Assembly: GCA_024401215.1 (NCBI GenBank)
Contig: JAKSLL010000001.1
Coordinates: forward strand, 1 to 64,000
Reading direction: 5' to 3'
DNA: 64,000 nt
Source of the DNA: Bacteroidaceae bacterium
Lineage (GTDB): Bacteria > Bacteroidota > Bacteroidia > Bacteroidales > Bacteroidaceae
In this document: positions 6,850-15,169 of the stretch, one piece after another
Layout: each line of letters starts with the position of its first letter
How positions within the stretch are numbered: the first letter of the stretch is position 1
Position numbers and translations under genes: made by a program
Notes under the pieces: model-generated
Seen by the model: the letters and a program-made list of their open reading frames with translations, nothing else
Told to the model about the DNA's origin: nothing
The model's database searches: none

Positions 6850-9348
6850 ATGAAGTATATTATAATATGTGTGCTGGCAATGATGAACTTCGCCCTGAAG
6901 GCACACGCAGCAGATTTGTACGAAATCAGCTCCACACCAGCCACCGAGCTGGTGGCAGGCAATATGTATGTGCTGCAAAACCGAGAGTATCAACAAAAGA
7001 GTATTGAATATTCGGGCTCTACTGTCACATGCAAATCACCGTTCAATATAAAGCAGCTTTCCGGTTTTTGGCCGATGCAGCCTTACTTCTTCACCGCTGG
7101 CGAGGATGGCATCCGTCTCAACTGCACGCTGACCAACATCAACGATGTCAATGACGACTTTGGCTATGGCAATGTTGGTGGCGGCACCATTCTGGCAAAG
7201 CCAAGACGAGCAGAAAGCCAAGTGACCTACTTCACCGTGAAGGACGCTGAAGGCCAGTTGCTGATGATGACTGAGGCTGGAGATTGCTATGGCGTCAATG
7301 CCACCAATCCGCTGCCAAATGCACAGTGGATAGCCTATGAGGTGACTAAGCATCAGCATCAGTGGGATAAAAACAGCTCTAACGCTTACCAACATCTTTG
7401 CTCTGTGTGCAATTCATATTTGCCACATGCCTTTTCTGAGGCTGATGCTCCATGTGCTGTCTGCGGATATACATGCAAACACTATTTCGGTTTTGACCTA
7501 GAAGCTACATTTCTCGCATGCCAGAACACCGACAAGCATCTGGCGGTTAGCCATTGCTATTATTGCCCAAAGCAAATTACAGAGGAGGTAGATCTGGACG
7601 GTGAGTGCAGCAGAGGCGGTAAGCATGAATGGAAATTGTATTATGTATCGAGTGGAAACTGTGTGGTAGGTGGCTACTCTCGATACGAGTGTTCAGAATG
7701 CTGGTTGACGTACCTTGACAATCTTACAGATATAATACCAGGCAAACATAAATGGCTGCTTAGCAGCGACAATGGTCAGCATTATTGTGACTATGGTTGC
7801 GCAGAGCATGGAGAAAAGGAACCGCATACAATGGAGAATGGTCGTTGCACCGTTTGTGGTTACTGGCCGGGGCACACCGAACACAAATGGGATTATGATC
7901 AGCGTTATCACCAATGCCTCTACCCGGGATGTGAATTTTTTACCCGCACACTTCACTCCTTCGATGAAAAGGGCGTGTGTACCGTCTGCGGCTATTGCCA
8001 GCATCTCCAAGGATATAAAGATGGCCACTGCGTAGTCTGCGGCGAGGCGTGCCAGCACCCTAACAACTCATCCCTCGGTCAGGACACGCATCAGTGTTCA
8101 ACCTGCAGCTTTATTGACAATCACTCGTGGGGCGAGGACGGCAAGTGCCGTGTCTGCGGTCATGTCTGCACCCACATCGGCTATATGGGAGGCAAATGCG
8201 TCATCTGCGGCTTGACGTGCCAGCACAGCACATGGTCGAGCCTCGGTCAGGACACGCATCAATGCCCTAACTGCAGGCAAACGGAGTATCACACTTGGGG
8301 CGAAGACAGCAAGTGTACCGTCTGCAATCAGGAATGCGTACACCCAGGCTATAATATGGAAGGCAAATGCGTCACCTGCGGCTTGGCGTGCCAGCACACA
8401 GAGTATGAGGGCCAAGGTCAAGACTTGCATCGATGCACATTCTGCGGCCATGAGGAGCAGCACACATGGGAGAACGGCGAGTGCAGCGTCTGTGGAGAAA
8501 TGTGTGATCATGATATGAACGAGGTAAACACTTGTGTGAAATGCGGCGTGCATTACCATATTTGGGACAGAGGCCAGTGCGATGGCTGCGGTGCGGTTTG
8601 CGAGCACGAAATGGTATATGAAGAAACCCCTCCAACCTGCGTAACGTACGGATTCAAGCCTCACTACAGATGCGTGGTTTGCTATGACTTATTCACCAAC
8701 ACTGAGGGCGAAAGCCTCTGGGATCATTTTGATGACTATTATATCCCAGCTCTTGGTCACGACATGGACGAAGAGGGCTGCTGTCAGAGAGAGGATTGCG
8801 ATGCGAAAGTTACCATTGCAGGCACAATAGAATTTGGCAAGGAAGTGAAGCTGAACTTCACTAATCAGCAATGGATAGATTATGAAGATGTTGCAGAAAG
8901 ACCACTCTATCGCATCGAAGTAGATGAAGAGGGCAAGCTCATCGCCTCTACATCACGAGTGCCTGGCGATGAATTATTGTTTTTGTTATTCGATGTGTAT
9001 GACAAAAACTTTATTAAGATAACCAACTTGGCTGTCAACTACAACATGGACGATGAGATCACTCTCACTCCAGGCGTATATTATCTGAGGCCAATATCCG
9101 ACTCAGTAGAACTTTACGATGAAATACTCGCCGAGGATTGGCCTATCACTCTGCATTTCACCCAGACAGCGGTGAAGGGCGATGTGAACGGCGACGGAGC
9201 TGTCGATATAGCAGACTTGACAAAACTCATAGATGTCATGAAGAGCAATACGACATATGAGCAGAGATATGACATCAATAATGATAGCTATATCAATATT
9301 AAAGATGTCAATGCCCTCTCCAGCATGCTTATTGAAAAAGGGCAGTAG
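6850..9348 (+). CDS. secreted cysteine-rich repeat protein with dockerin-like C-terminus
   Basis: 832 residues. The signal peptide is 1-20 (MKYIIICVLAMMNFALKAHA). Residues ~165-655 are packed with CxxC and H-W motifs (CSVCNS, CTVCGY, HKW, HTWGEDSKCTVC), like a string of small zinc-ribbon-like modules. Within them, three near-identical units of 56-57 residues repeat (DNA period 168-171 bp, word GTGCCAGCAC at 8049, 8217 and 8388). Residues ~776-832 carry two EF-hand-like calcium loops of dockerin type (DVNGDGAVDIADLTKLID and DINNDSYINIKDVNALSSM). Known dockerins bind cohesins in cellulosomes, but related domains also occur in Bacteroidales proteins of unknown partner. Function is not known; a surface adhesin or scaffold is the likeliest guess. 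It is followed by a terminator. Confidence 0.8.
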   Translation: MKYIIICVLAMMNFALKAHAADLYEISSTPATELVAGNMYVLQNREYQQKSIEYSGSTVTCKSPFNIKQLSGFWPMQPYFFTAGEDGIRLNCTLTNINDVNDDFGYGNVGGGTILAKPRRAESQVTYFTVKDAEGQLLMMTEAGDCYGVNATNPLPNAQWIAYEVTKHQHQWDKNSSNAYQHLCSVCNSYLPHAFSEADAPCAVCGYTCKHYFGFDLEATFLACQNTDKHLAVSHCYYCPKQITEEVDLDGECSRGGKHEWKLYYVSSGNCVVGGYSRYECSECWLTYLDNLTDIIPGKHKWLLSSDNGQHYCDYGCAEHGEKEPHTMENGRCTVCGYWPGHTEHKWDYDQRYHQCLYPGCEFFTRTLHSFDEKGVCTVCGYCQHLQGYKDGHCVVCGEACQHPNNSSLGQDTHQCSTCSFIDNHSWGEDGKCRVCGHVCTHIGYMGGKCVICGLTCQHSTWSSLGQDTHQCPNCRQTEYHTWGEDSKCTVCNQECVHPGYNMEGKCVTCGLACQHTEYEGQGQDLHRCTFCGHEEQHTWENGECSVCGEMCDHDMNEVNTCVKCGVHYHIWDRGQCDGCGAVCEHEMVYEETPPTCVTYGFKPHYRCVVCYDLFTNTEGESLWDHFDDYYIPALGHDMDEEGCCQREDCDAKVTIAGTIEFGKEVKLNFTNQQWIDYEDVAERPLYRIEVDEEGKLIASTSRVPGDELLFLLFDVYDKNFIKITNLAVNYNMDDEITLTPGVYYLRPISDSVELYDEILAEDWPITLHFTQTAVKGDVNGDGAVDIADLTKLIDVMKSNTTYEQRYDINNDSYINIKDVNALSSMLIEKGQ
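8038..8550 (+). repeat. three ~170-bp in-gene tandem units
   Basis: Three consecutive units (about 8038-8208, 8209-8379, 8380-8550) share GTGCCAGCAC, GGTCAGGACACGCATCA-like and GGCAAATGCGTC words. They encode the 56-57-residue cysteine-rich repeats. The high DNA identity points to recent duplication or ongoing recombination. Confidence 0.75.
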
Positions 9349-9362
9349 AATGAATATTACAT

Positions 9363-9406
9363 AAAAAGGGCTGCGAGCGGCGTAATGCCGTTGGCAGCCT
9401 TTTTTG
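9363..9406 (+). terminator. terminator after the dockerin-like gene
   Basis: GGCTGC pairs with GCAGCC around an inner hairpin (GGC GTAAT GCC), followed by TTTTTT. A close relative (GGGCTGCGAGTGGCG to GGCAGCCC) occurs in the gap at 10276-10310, so this hairpin belongs to a small repeat family. Confidence 0.8.
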
Positions 9407-9473
9407 TGACCGATGCTGAGACCTCTTGGAGACACCTCTAACTTATCCGAGAGGGAGGACACCATGTGGGTGA

Positions 9474-10049
9474 TTACAACTCCCCAATCTCCACCAGTCC
9501 ATTCATCACGACATAGACGATGATGTCGGCAAGTGACCTTGCATTGAGCTTGCTCATTATGTTTTTGCGATGAGTAATAACTGTTGTGATGCCGATGTTA
9601 AGTTTGTCTGCTACCTCTTTGTTTATCATTCCCTTGGCAAGAAGGATGGCAACTTCTATTTCACGCGTTGACAGCAAAGAGTTGTTGGTGCTTCTCTGTT
9701 GCATGCCGTGCGCTCCTTTGCCATGATGGCTATGGAGAGCAAGTATAGACTTCACCACAGCCGACTCCTTCTGACATACATTGAGAGTCTTGACTCCGCA
9801 AATCTGCAAATCGCCATTCACAAGAACGATAGCCTTGCGCGACTCGTCTTTGAAATAATCTGTATGTTCAAAGAATATTCTTGACGCCACAAAATAATGC
9901 ACGAATCGTTCGGAATAGCTGCACATCTCTTCAAAAGAGTTAAACACACGAATCTCGGCAAGAGGGATTATGTCCTCTAATATCTGCTGGAGACCAATAG
10001 CTGAAAGGATATTGGAGTCAAGTACAGCTATTTCAAATTGTGGCATCAT
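9474..10049 (-). CDS. LuxR-family transcriptional regulator with degenerate receiver-like domain
   Basis: 191 residues. The C-terminal ~65 form a LuxR/NarL helix-turn-helix (LLSTREIEVAILLAKGMINKEVADKLNIGITTVITHRKNIM as successive segments, ending SLADIIVYVVMNGLVEIGEL). The N-terminal ~120 resemble a receiver domain (FEIAVLDSNILSAIGLQQIL), but the segment where the phosphorylated aspartate should sit reads VHYFVASRIFF, with no suitable Asp. It may therefore work without phosphorylation or sense something else. It is transcribed alone, convergent to the dockerin-like gene. A fragment of the MITE-like element lies directly upstream of its start codon. Targets are unknown. Confidence 0.82.
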   Translation of the reverse strand: MMPQFEIAVLDSNILSAIGLQQILEDIIPLAEIRVFNSFEEMCSYSERFVHYFVASRIFFEHTDYFKDESRKAIVLVNGDLQICGVKTLNVCQKESAVVKSILALHSHHGKGAHGMQQRSTNNSLLSTREIEVAILLAKGMINKEVADKLNIGITTVITHRKNIMSKLNARSLADIIVYVVMNGLVEIGEL

Positions 10050-10092
10050 AAGTTGGTAATCAAATTTTTTATATGTTCATCCTCTGGGTGCA
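10050..10092. repeat. end fragment of the MITE-like element
   Basis: AAGTTGGTAATCAAATTTTT and the following TATATGTTCATCCTC closely match one end of the element at 14934 (AAGTAGGTAATCAAAATTAT, TATATGTTCATCCTC). Similarity stops at about 10092. It touches the start codon of the LuxR-type gene, so that gene's leader derives from the element. Confidence 0.75.
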
Positions 10093-10275
10093 TTTTTGCT
10101 TATCGCCTTTGTTTTGATGCGAACCCGATAGGGGAAGCTGTTTATGCTATGCAAAATTAAGTATTTTATTTAATATGCAGCATCTGTCATGCACACAAAA
10201 TTCTCTGCATCCTAATAATTGGGTAGTGCTGGCATTGTGTTTTTTCAAAAGTCATTTTATGCCCATCAAATAGAT

Positions 10276-10310
10276 AGGGCTGCGAGTGGCGAAGTGCTGC
10301 TGGCAGCCCT
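10276..10310. repeat. GGCTGC palindromic repeat, second copy
   Basis: AGGGCTGCGAGTGGCG at the left and CTGGCAGCCCT at the right pair as a hairpin; the same design forms the terminator at 9363-9406. Here no long T run follows. Confidence 0.6.
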
Positions 10311-10330
10311 TAGCGTGGGAGGCCACGTTG

Positions 10331-10399
10331 CGTTGCGAGGTAAAGCAAGTTAGCGTTGCGAGGCAATGCAACGCAGCTTTGCGGGGTAAGGTCAGGTGT
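10331..10399. repeat. three 23-bp tandem repeats
   Basis: Units at 10331-10353, 10354-10376 and 10377-10399 begin CGTTGCGAGG, CGTTGCGAGG and CTTTGCGGGG at an exact 23-bp spacing. Each is a weak palindrome (GTTGC n3 GCAAT in unit 2). A related array in opposite orientation is at 38586-38654. In the gap 10050-10794. Confidence 0.75.
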
Positions 10400-10406
10400 G
10401 AAATAA

Positions 10407-10663
10407 GTAGGTGATCAAAATTAGTTTTATAATAGATATACTCTATTTTGATACAGATTACTATCTTCAGCTGAAGGTAGCGCCCGTAAAGAAGCGTGAC
10501 TAAATGTCACGATTTAGGAAGCGACCGAAACAAGTGCTATTGTTGAGGACGGACAGATGCGGGCATAGTGACTGAAGATGAAGTAGTAAGGTGTGCAAAA
10601 GAGAGTATAGATATTAAGAACACACCTACGAGGATGAACTTATAAATAATTTTGATTACCTAC
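10407..10663 (+). mobile_element. MITE-like element, copy A (257 bp)
   Basis: Terminal inverted repeats run GTAGGTGATCAAAATTA at the left and TAATTTTGATTACCTAC at the right. It encodes no protein. Copy B at 14934-15114 is the same element in the opposite orientation and lacks ~76 bp present near the middle here (around AGCGCCCGTAAAG to GACGGACAG). Flanks read TAA before and TTA after, so no clear target duplication can be separated from the inverted repeat. A transposase that could move it is not in this window. Confidence 0.85.
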
Positions 10664-10761
10664 TTAGATGTAAGTGTATTGATACGAGGACATTATGCGA
10701 GTTTGGAGAGACGATATCCAAAGTTTTAGAAAATAAGTCCCATTATTTCATTATTTATCAT

Positions 10762-10769
10762 TATCTTTG
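10762..10769 (+). promoter_or_regulatory. -7 promoter box for metF
   Basis: TATCTTTG matches TAnnTTTG, 25 bp before the metF ATG. No TTTG at the right distance upstream. No SAM or B12 riboswitch is recognisable in the short leader. Confidence 0.55.
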
Positions 10770-10794
10770 CATTGAAATTGATGTAATTTGACAA

Positions 10795-11748
10795 ATGACA
10801 GTATCAGAACTTATAAATACAACAGAAAAGACGGCTTTCTCCTTTGAAGTGCTGCCCCCATTGAAGGGTACAGGCACCGCCGCTCTTTTCAGGACTATTG
10901 ACACATTAAAGGAGTTTGACCCTAAATACATAAACATTACGACTCACAGGAGTGAGTTCGTGTATCAGGAACAGGCTGATGGCTCGTTTCTGCGCCTTTC
11001 GATGCGCCGCCGTCCCGGTACGGTGGCTGTGGCAAGTGCCATAATGCAGAAGTATGATATAAAGGTAGTGCCTCATGTGGTGGTGAGCGGCATGACAAAG
11101 GAAAACATCGAATACATGCTTCTTGACTTGCAGTTCCTTGGCATCAATGACCTGCTTGTGCTGCGCGGCGACAAGGCAAAGGAGGATGCTAAGTTCAAGC
11201 CTGTGAAGGACGGCTATTCGTATGCCACAGAGCTGATACAGCAGGTGAATATGTTTAATGAAGGTCGTTTCCTTGACGGAAGTCCGATAAAAGCTCTGAC
11301 TTCGCCCTTCTCTTACGGTGTGGCTGCATACCCAGAGAAGCATGAGGAGGCGCCAAATATGGAATTTGACATCCAGGTGCTGAAGCAGAAGCAAGAACTT
11401 GGCGCAGACTATGCTGTGACACAGCTCTTCTACGATAATGATAAATATTTCAAGTTTGTGGAAAGAGCGCGTGAGGCAGGTGTGACGATACCTATCATCC
11501 CAGGCATCAAGCCAATGGCGAAGATGAGCCAGCTCACCGTGCTTCCTAAGACCTTCCATCTTGACTTGCCAGAGGCGCTTGCCAAGGAAGTGGCAAAGTG
11601 CAAGACTGACGAGGAGGTGAAGCAGGTAGGCATAGAATGGGGTGTGGAGCAATGCAAGGAACTCATTCAGCATGGTGTGCCAAGCCTGCATTTCTATACC
11701 GTGAGCGCTGTTGACAGCATCAAGGAGATAGCAAAGAGAGTGTATTAG
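10795..11748 (+). CDS. metF: methylenetetrahydrofolate reductase
   Basis: 317 residues, the normal size of bacterial MetF, a cytoplasmic flavoprotein that reduces 5,10-methylene-THF to 5-methyl-THF for methionine synthesis. Family segments are TAFSFEVLPPLKGTG at the N-terminus (with the catalytic Glu), YINITTHRS, VVPHVVVSGMTKENIEYMLLDLQFLGINDLLVLRGDK, FSYGVAAYPEKHEEAPN, DYAVTQLFYDNDKYFKFV and IPIIPGIKPM; all are typical. It has its own promoter box, and holB follows 33 bp later, so the two may be co-transcribed. Confidence 0.95.
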   Translation: MTVSELINTTEKTAFSFEVLPPLKGTGTAALFRTIDTLKEFDPKYINITTHRSEFVYQEQADGSFLRLSMRRRPGTVAVASAIMQKYDIKVVPHVVVSGMTKENIEYMLLDLQFLGINDLLVLRGDKAKEDAKFKPVKDGYSYATELIQQVNMFNEGRFLDGSPIKALTSPFSYGVAAYPEKHEEAPNMEFDIQVLKQKQELGADYAVTQLFYDNDKYFKFVERAREAGVTIPIIPGIKPMAKMSQLTVLPKTFHLDLPEALAKEVAKCKTDEEVKQVGIEWGVEQCKELIQHGVPSLHFYTVSAVDSIKEIAKRVY

Positions 11749-11781
11749 GCTTGACAAGGATAAAGACAAAAGTTAGCGGAG

Positions 11782-12873
11782 ATGGATTTTACTGATGTCA
11801 TAGGGCAGGACTCAGCCAAGCAGCGTCTTGAGGCGGAGTTGAAAGAGGGCAGGGTGCCGCATGCTATTATGCTGTGCGGACCTGAGGGCTGTGGCTCTCT
11901 GCCGCTTGCGTTGGCTTATGCTAAGATGCTGCTCAACAACAGTCCGCTTGCTGAGAAACTGCAGCACCCTGATTTGCATTTTGTCTTTCCGATATATAAG
12001 AAAAGCAGCGCGAAGGACTCGTACTGCGATGATTACCTCAAGGAGTGGAGAAGCCAGATCAACACCCGTCCGTATTTCGGAATGTCGGAATGGAAGGATA
12101 TGGTGGGCGCGGAGAATCAGCAGCTCATAATATACAAGAGCGAGAGTGAAGCCATAATGAGAAAGCTGAGTCTGAAGTCGAGTCTTGGCGGATATAAGGT
12201 GATGGTGATATGGCTGCCGGAGAAGATGCATGAGGTGTGCGCCAACAAGATTCTCAAGCTGCTTGAGGAGCCGCCGGCGCAGACGGTGTTCATCCTTGTG
12301 AGCGAAGACCCTCAGATGGTGCTGCAGACTGTGCGCAGCCGCACGCAGATGATAGAGCTTGCACGCTTGAAAGATGAGGAGATTGAGCATTACCTTGTGG
12401 AGCGCTGTGCGGTGGATGGCATGGCAGCGAAGCGCATCGCTCATTCGTCGGCAGGCAATATGGCTCAGGCTTTCCGCACGATAACCAGTGACACGGAAAA
12501 CGAGTTTTTCTTTGAATTGTTTGTGGAGCTGATGCGTATGGCTTATGTGCGCAAAGTGAAGGAGATGAAGCTGTGGAGCGAGAAGGTTGCTGGCATGGGC
12601 AGAGAGAGGATAAAGGCTTTTCTTGAATATTGCCAGAGGATGGTGCGCGAGAATTTCATCTATAACTTCGGTCGTCAAGGCGAGCTGAATTACATGAATG
12701 AGCAGGAGGCGCAGTTTGCTGTGAAGTTCGCTCCGTTCATCAATGAGCGTAATGTCATAGGCATCATGGATGAGCTTTCGCTCGCTCAGCGTGACATAGC
12801 GCAGAATACCAATGCGAAGATCGTGTTTTTTGACTTCGCCCTCAAAATGATTGTTTTGATAAAAAATAGGTAG
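11782..12873 (+). CDS. holB: DNA polymerase III delta' subunit
   Basis: 363 residues of the clamp-loader delta' family. The start MDFTDVIGQDSAKQRLEAEL and the segment VPHAIMLCGPEGCGSLPLALAYAKML correspond to the AAA+ fold. The P-loop is degenerate (GPEGCGSLPLA lacks the Lys-Ser/Thr pair), as expected for the non-ATPase delta' subunit. NKILKLLEEPPAQTVFILVSEDPQMVLQTVRSRTQ is the conserved sensor and SRC-like region. The zinc-finger cysteines seen in proteobacterial delta' are not obvious. AGCGGAG lies just upstream of the ATG. It begins the Bacteroidetes order holB-ricT-gldH. Confidence 0.92.
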   Translation: MDFTDVIGQDSAKQRLEAELKEGRVPHAIMLCGPEGCGSLPLALAYAKMLLNNSPLAEKLQHPDLHFVFPIYKKSSAKDSYCDDYLKEWRSQINTRPYFGMSEWKDMVGAENQQLIIYKSESEAIMRKLSLKSSLGGYKVMVIWLPEKMHEVCANKILKLLEEPPAQTVFILVSEDPQMVLQTVRSRTQMIELARLKDEEIEHYLVERCAVDGMAAKRIAHSSAGNMAQAFRTITSDTENEFFFELFVELMRMAYVRKVKEMKLWSEKVAGMGRERIKAFLEYCQRMVRENFIYNFGRQGELNYMNEQEAQFAVKFAPFINERNVIGIMDELSLAQRDIAQNTNAKIVFFDFALKMIVLIKNR

Positions 12874-12966
12874 GTGTTGCCAGGAGCATCTCAACAGGAT
12901 GTGTGAAATGGCGAAAGCACCTGCGATAATATATATAGTAACGTGTAAAAAACATATAATTAGATA

Positions 12967-14439
12967 ATGACAGAATTTAAATGTGGTAATGGCTGCGGCA
13001 ATGTTTGCGTAAAGGGATGCAGCCGCCACGCAGATAAACTCAATACATACGACTGGCTTGCAGACCTGCCAGACAACGCCGAAGCATGCAACATTGTGGA
13101 GGTGCAGTTCAAGCCGCCAAGAAAGGGGTATTTCATCAATGTCAACAATCTGCCTCTTGAGAAGGGAGAGATTGTGGCTGTCGAGGCGAGTCCGGGTCAT
13201 GACATCGGTACGGTGACCATGACAGGTCGTCTTGTGCCTCTTCAGGTGAAGAAGGCAAACCTCAAGCCAGGCACAGAGCTGAAGAAGATATACCGCAAGG
13301 CTCGCCCTGTGGATATGGATAAGTTCAAGGAGGCTAAATCCCGTGAGCATGAGACGATGATAGAGAGCAGGCAGATAGCCTTGAATCTCGGACTGAAGAT
13401 GAAGATTGGTGATGTCGAGTATCAGGGCGATGGCAACAAGGCGATATTCTATTACATTGCTGACGAGCGTGTGGATTTCCGCCAGCTCATCAAGGTGCTT
13501 GCCGAGCGTTTCCATGTGAGGATAGAGATGAAGCAGATTGGTGCGCGCCAGGAGGCTGGTCGCATCGGAGGTATAGGCCCATGCGGACGTGAGTTATGCT
13601 GCGCCACTTGGCTGACAAGCTTTACAAGCGTGAGCACAAGTGCGGCGCGTTTCCAGGACATCTCCCTCAATCCGCAGAAGCTTGCCGGTCAGTGCGCAAA
13701 GCTCAAATGCTGCATGAACTTTGAGGTGGACCAGTATGTGGAGTCGCTGAAGCGTCTGCCTTCAAGAGAAATCACTCTTTTCACGCAGGATAACGAATAC
13801 CACTTCTTCAAGGCTGACATCCTCGCTCATAAGATAACATACTCTACCGACAAGCGTCTGCTTGTGAATGAGAAGACGATAAGCGCAAGAAGGGCGTTCG
13901 AGATAATTCAGATGAATCGTGATGGATTCAAGCCAGAAAGCCTTGATGAAGGTGGCGTGGAGCCAGAGGCAACATCTCTCGACCTGCTCGATCAGGAGAG
14001 CATCAACCGCTTTGACTCATCAAAGAAAAAGCATAAGAAGTCGAAGGGAGGCAGATCTGAGCGTCAGGAGGGTCAAGACCGTCAAGGTGGCGGACAGAAT
14101 CGCCGCGGAAGGTCTGAACGCCCAGAGAGACAGGGTGGGGCAGCACCTCGTGAACGTCAGGAGGATGCTATGGATAACCGCCAGCAAGAAAACAGGCAAC
14201 ATGCCCAGGAGCGCAATCAGGAGGCTCGCGATAATATGGCAGATGGCGGCCAGCAGCAGAATGGCGGTCAGGGCAATCCAAACGCCAACGGCAATCCTAA
14301 CCGCAAAAAGCATCACCATCATGGCAAGGGACAAGGCGGCGCTAATGGCGGCAATCCGAACCAGTCGGGAGATAACAGAAATCGACATGACAGGAACCGC
14401 CCTCCTCGTCAAGGTGGAGAAGGCGGCAGACCAGAATAA
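12967..14439 (+). CDS. ricT: PSP1/RicT (YaaT) family protein with long low-complexity tail
   Basis: 490 residues. About 1-350 are the PSP1/RicT domain: a cysteine-rich start (CGNGCGNVCVKGCSRH), VEVQFKPPRKGYF, PGHDIGTVTMTGRLV, then RIGGIGPCGRELCCATWL and CAKLKCCMNFE. In Bacillus this family joins an Fe-S-containing complex affecting RNA processing and competence. From ~355 the chain becomes a hydrophilic tail rich in Arg, Gln, Asn, Gly and His (GGRSERQEGQDRQGG, RKKHHHHGKGQGG), probably disordered and possibly RNA-binding. The neighbours holB and gldH are conserved in Bacteroidetes. The gene name follows the family; the molecular role here is inferred. Confidence 0.88.
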   Translation: MTEFKCGNGCGNVCVKGCSRHADKLNTYDWLADLPDNAEACNIVEVQFKPPRKGYFINVNNLPLEKGEIVAVEASPGHDIGTVTMTGRLVPLQVKKANLKPGTELKKIYRKARPVDMDKFKEAKSREHETMIESRQIALNLGLKMKIGDVEYQGDGNKAIFYYIADERVDFRQLIKVLAERFHVRIEMKQIGARQEAGRIGGIGPCGRELCCATWLTSFTSVSTSAARFQDISLNPQKLAGQCAKLKCCMNFEVDQYVESLKRLPSREITLFTQDNEYHFFKADILAHKITYSTDKRLLVNEKTISARRAFEIIQMNRDGFKPESLDEGGVEPEATSLDLLDQESINRFDSSKKKHKKSKGGRSERQEGQDRQGGGQNRRGRSERPERQGGAAPRERQEDAMDNRQQENRQHAQERNQEARDNMADGGQQQNGGQGNPNANGNPNRKKHHHHGKGQGGANGGNPNQSGDNRNRHDRNRPPRQGGEGGRPE

Positions 14440-14464
14440 GTGGTAACGTGAGCAACTACTTGAA

Positions 14465-14932
14465 GTGAAAAAGGTAGTAAAAAATATTGTAATAGGAATT
14501 CTTGGTGCGACAGCTTGTATGTCGTGCCAAGATTGTCTTTTATACTCACAGCATAAGAGTATAGAAGGTGCTATCTGGGAGAACAACGACACGCTGACGT
14601 ACGAGCTACCGCCTGTTGACGAGAGTGGCATCTACGAAGTGTCTGTCAGCATGCGTGTTATGGAGGTGTTTGACTATGAGAAGGTGTCTTTTGTCATTAT
14701 GCGGGAGCGCGACTCAGTTTGTGTGAGCGCAGATACGGCATGTATGACACTTTTCCTCGATGATGGCAGACCTATGGGAAAGGGCTTCCCTTATATATAT
14801 AATGAGCAGGTTGTTGATACCGTCAAGCTTGAGAAAGACAAGAGGTATTCTTACAAGCTGTGGCATGTGATGCGTGAAAACTCACTCTATGGAATTAGTG
14901 ATGTGGGGGTGACAGTTAAAATTAAGAATTAA
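14465..14932 (+). CDS. gldH: gliding motility lipoprotein GldH-like
   Basis: 155 residues from a GTG start at 14465, which is needed to include the signal sequence (VVKNIVIGILGATACMSC, lipidated Cys at 18 or 21). The body matches GldH: VDESGIYEVSVSMRVMEVFDYEKV, FLDDGRPMGKGFPY and YSYKLWHVMRENSLYGISDVGVTVK. GldH is needed for gliding in Flavobacterium, but homologues are widespread in non-gliding Bacteroidales, where its role is unclear. Its place after holB and ricT supports the call. The stop codon TAA (14930-14932) coincides with the first bases of MITE copy B, so the element may have reset the 3' end. Confidence 0.88.
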   Translation: MKKVVKNIVIGILGATACMSCQDCLLYSQHKSIEGAIWENNDTLTYELPPVDESGIYEVSVSMRVMEVFDYEKVSFVIMRERDSVCVSADTACMTLFLDDGRPMGKGFPYIYNEQVVDTVKLEKDKRYSYKLWHVMRENSLYGISDVGVTVKIKN

Positions 14933-14933
14933 G

Positions 14934-15114
14934 TAGGTAATCAAAATTATTTATATGTTCATCCTCGTATGTGTATTCTTAATATCTATACTCTCTTTTG
15001 CGCACCTTACTACTTCATCCTCAGTCACTATGCCCGCATAGCTCCTTCAGCTGAAGATAGTAATCTGCATCAAAATAGAGTATATCTATTATAAAACTAA
15101 TTTTGATCACCTAC
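14934..15114 (-). mobile_element. MITE-like element, copy B (181 bp, inverted relative to copy A)
   Basis: Begins GTAGGTAATCAAAATTA and ends TAATTTTGATCACCTAC. Its reverse complement follows copy A (10407-10663) closely over the outer parts (shared words include AGAGAGTATAGATATTAAGAA and CTTCAGCTGAAGG, each read in the A orientation) and lacks ~76 internal bases. TTAA flanks both ends (14930-14933 and 15115-15118), which may be a target duplication or part of a longer inverted repeat. Confidence 0.85.
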
Positions 15115-15115
15115 T

Positions 15116-15160
15116 TAAGAGTTAAGATTTTGCAATTGACTTGCTAACTCTTAACTCTTA
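15116..15160. terminator. hairpin between gldH and rodA (convergent)
   Basis: An 11-bp inverted repeat, TAAGAGTTAAG (15116-15126) with CTTAACTCTTA (15150-15160), lies between two convergent genes. The flanking AT-rich TTAATTCT words also occur before 6850 and are common filler in this sequence. It could terminate both transcripts; the T tracts are imperfect. Confidence 0.45.
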
Positions 15161-15169
15161 ATTCTCAAA

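Noticed and set aside
10664..10794. SAM or cobalamin riboswitch before metF
   Set aside because: The leader after the -7 box is only about 25 nt and lacks the conserved folds of these classes.
11812..13515. 567-aa minus-strand open frame
   Set aside because: It lies antisense to holB and ricT, both of which match known families along their length, and its translation shows no domain; it is a compositional shadow.
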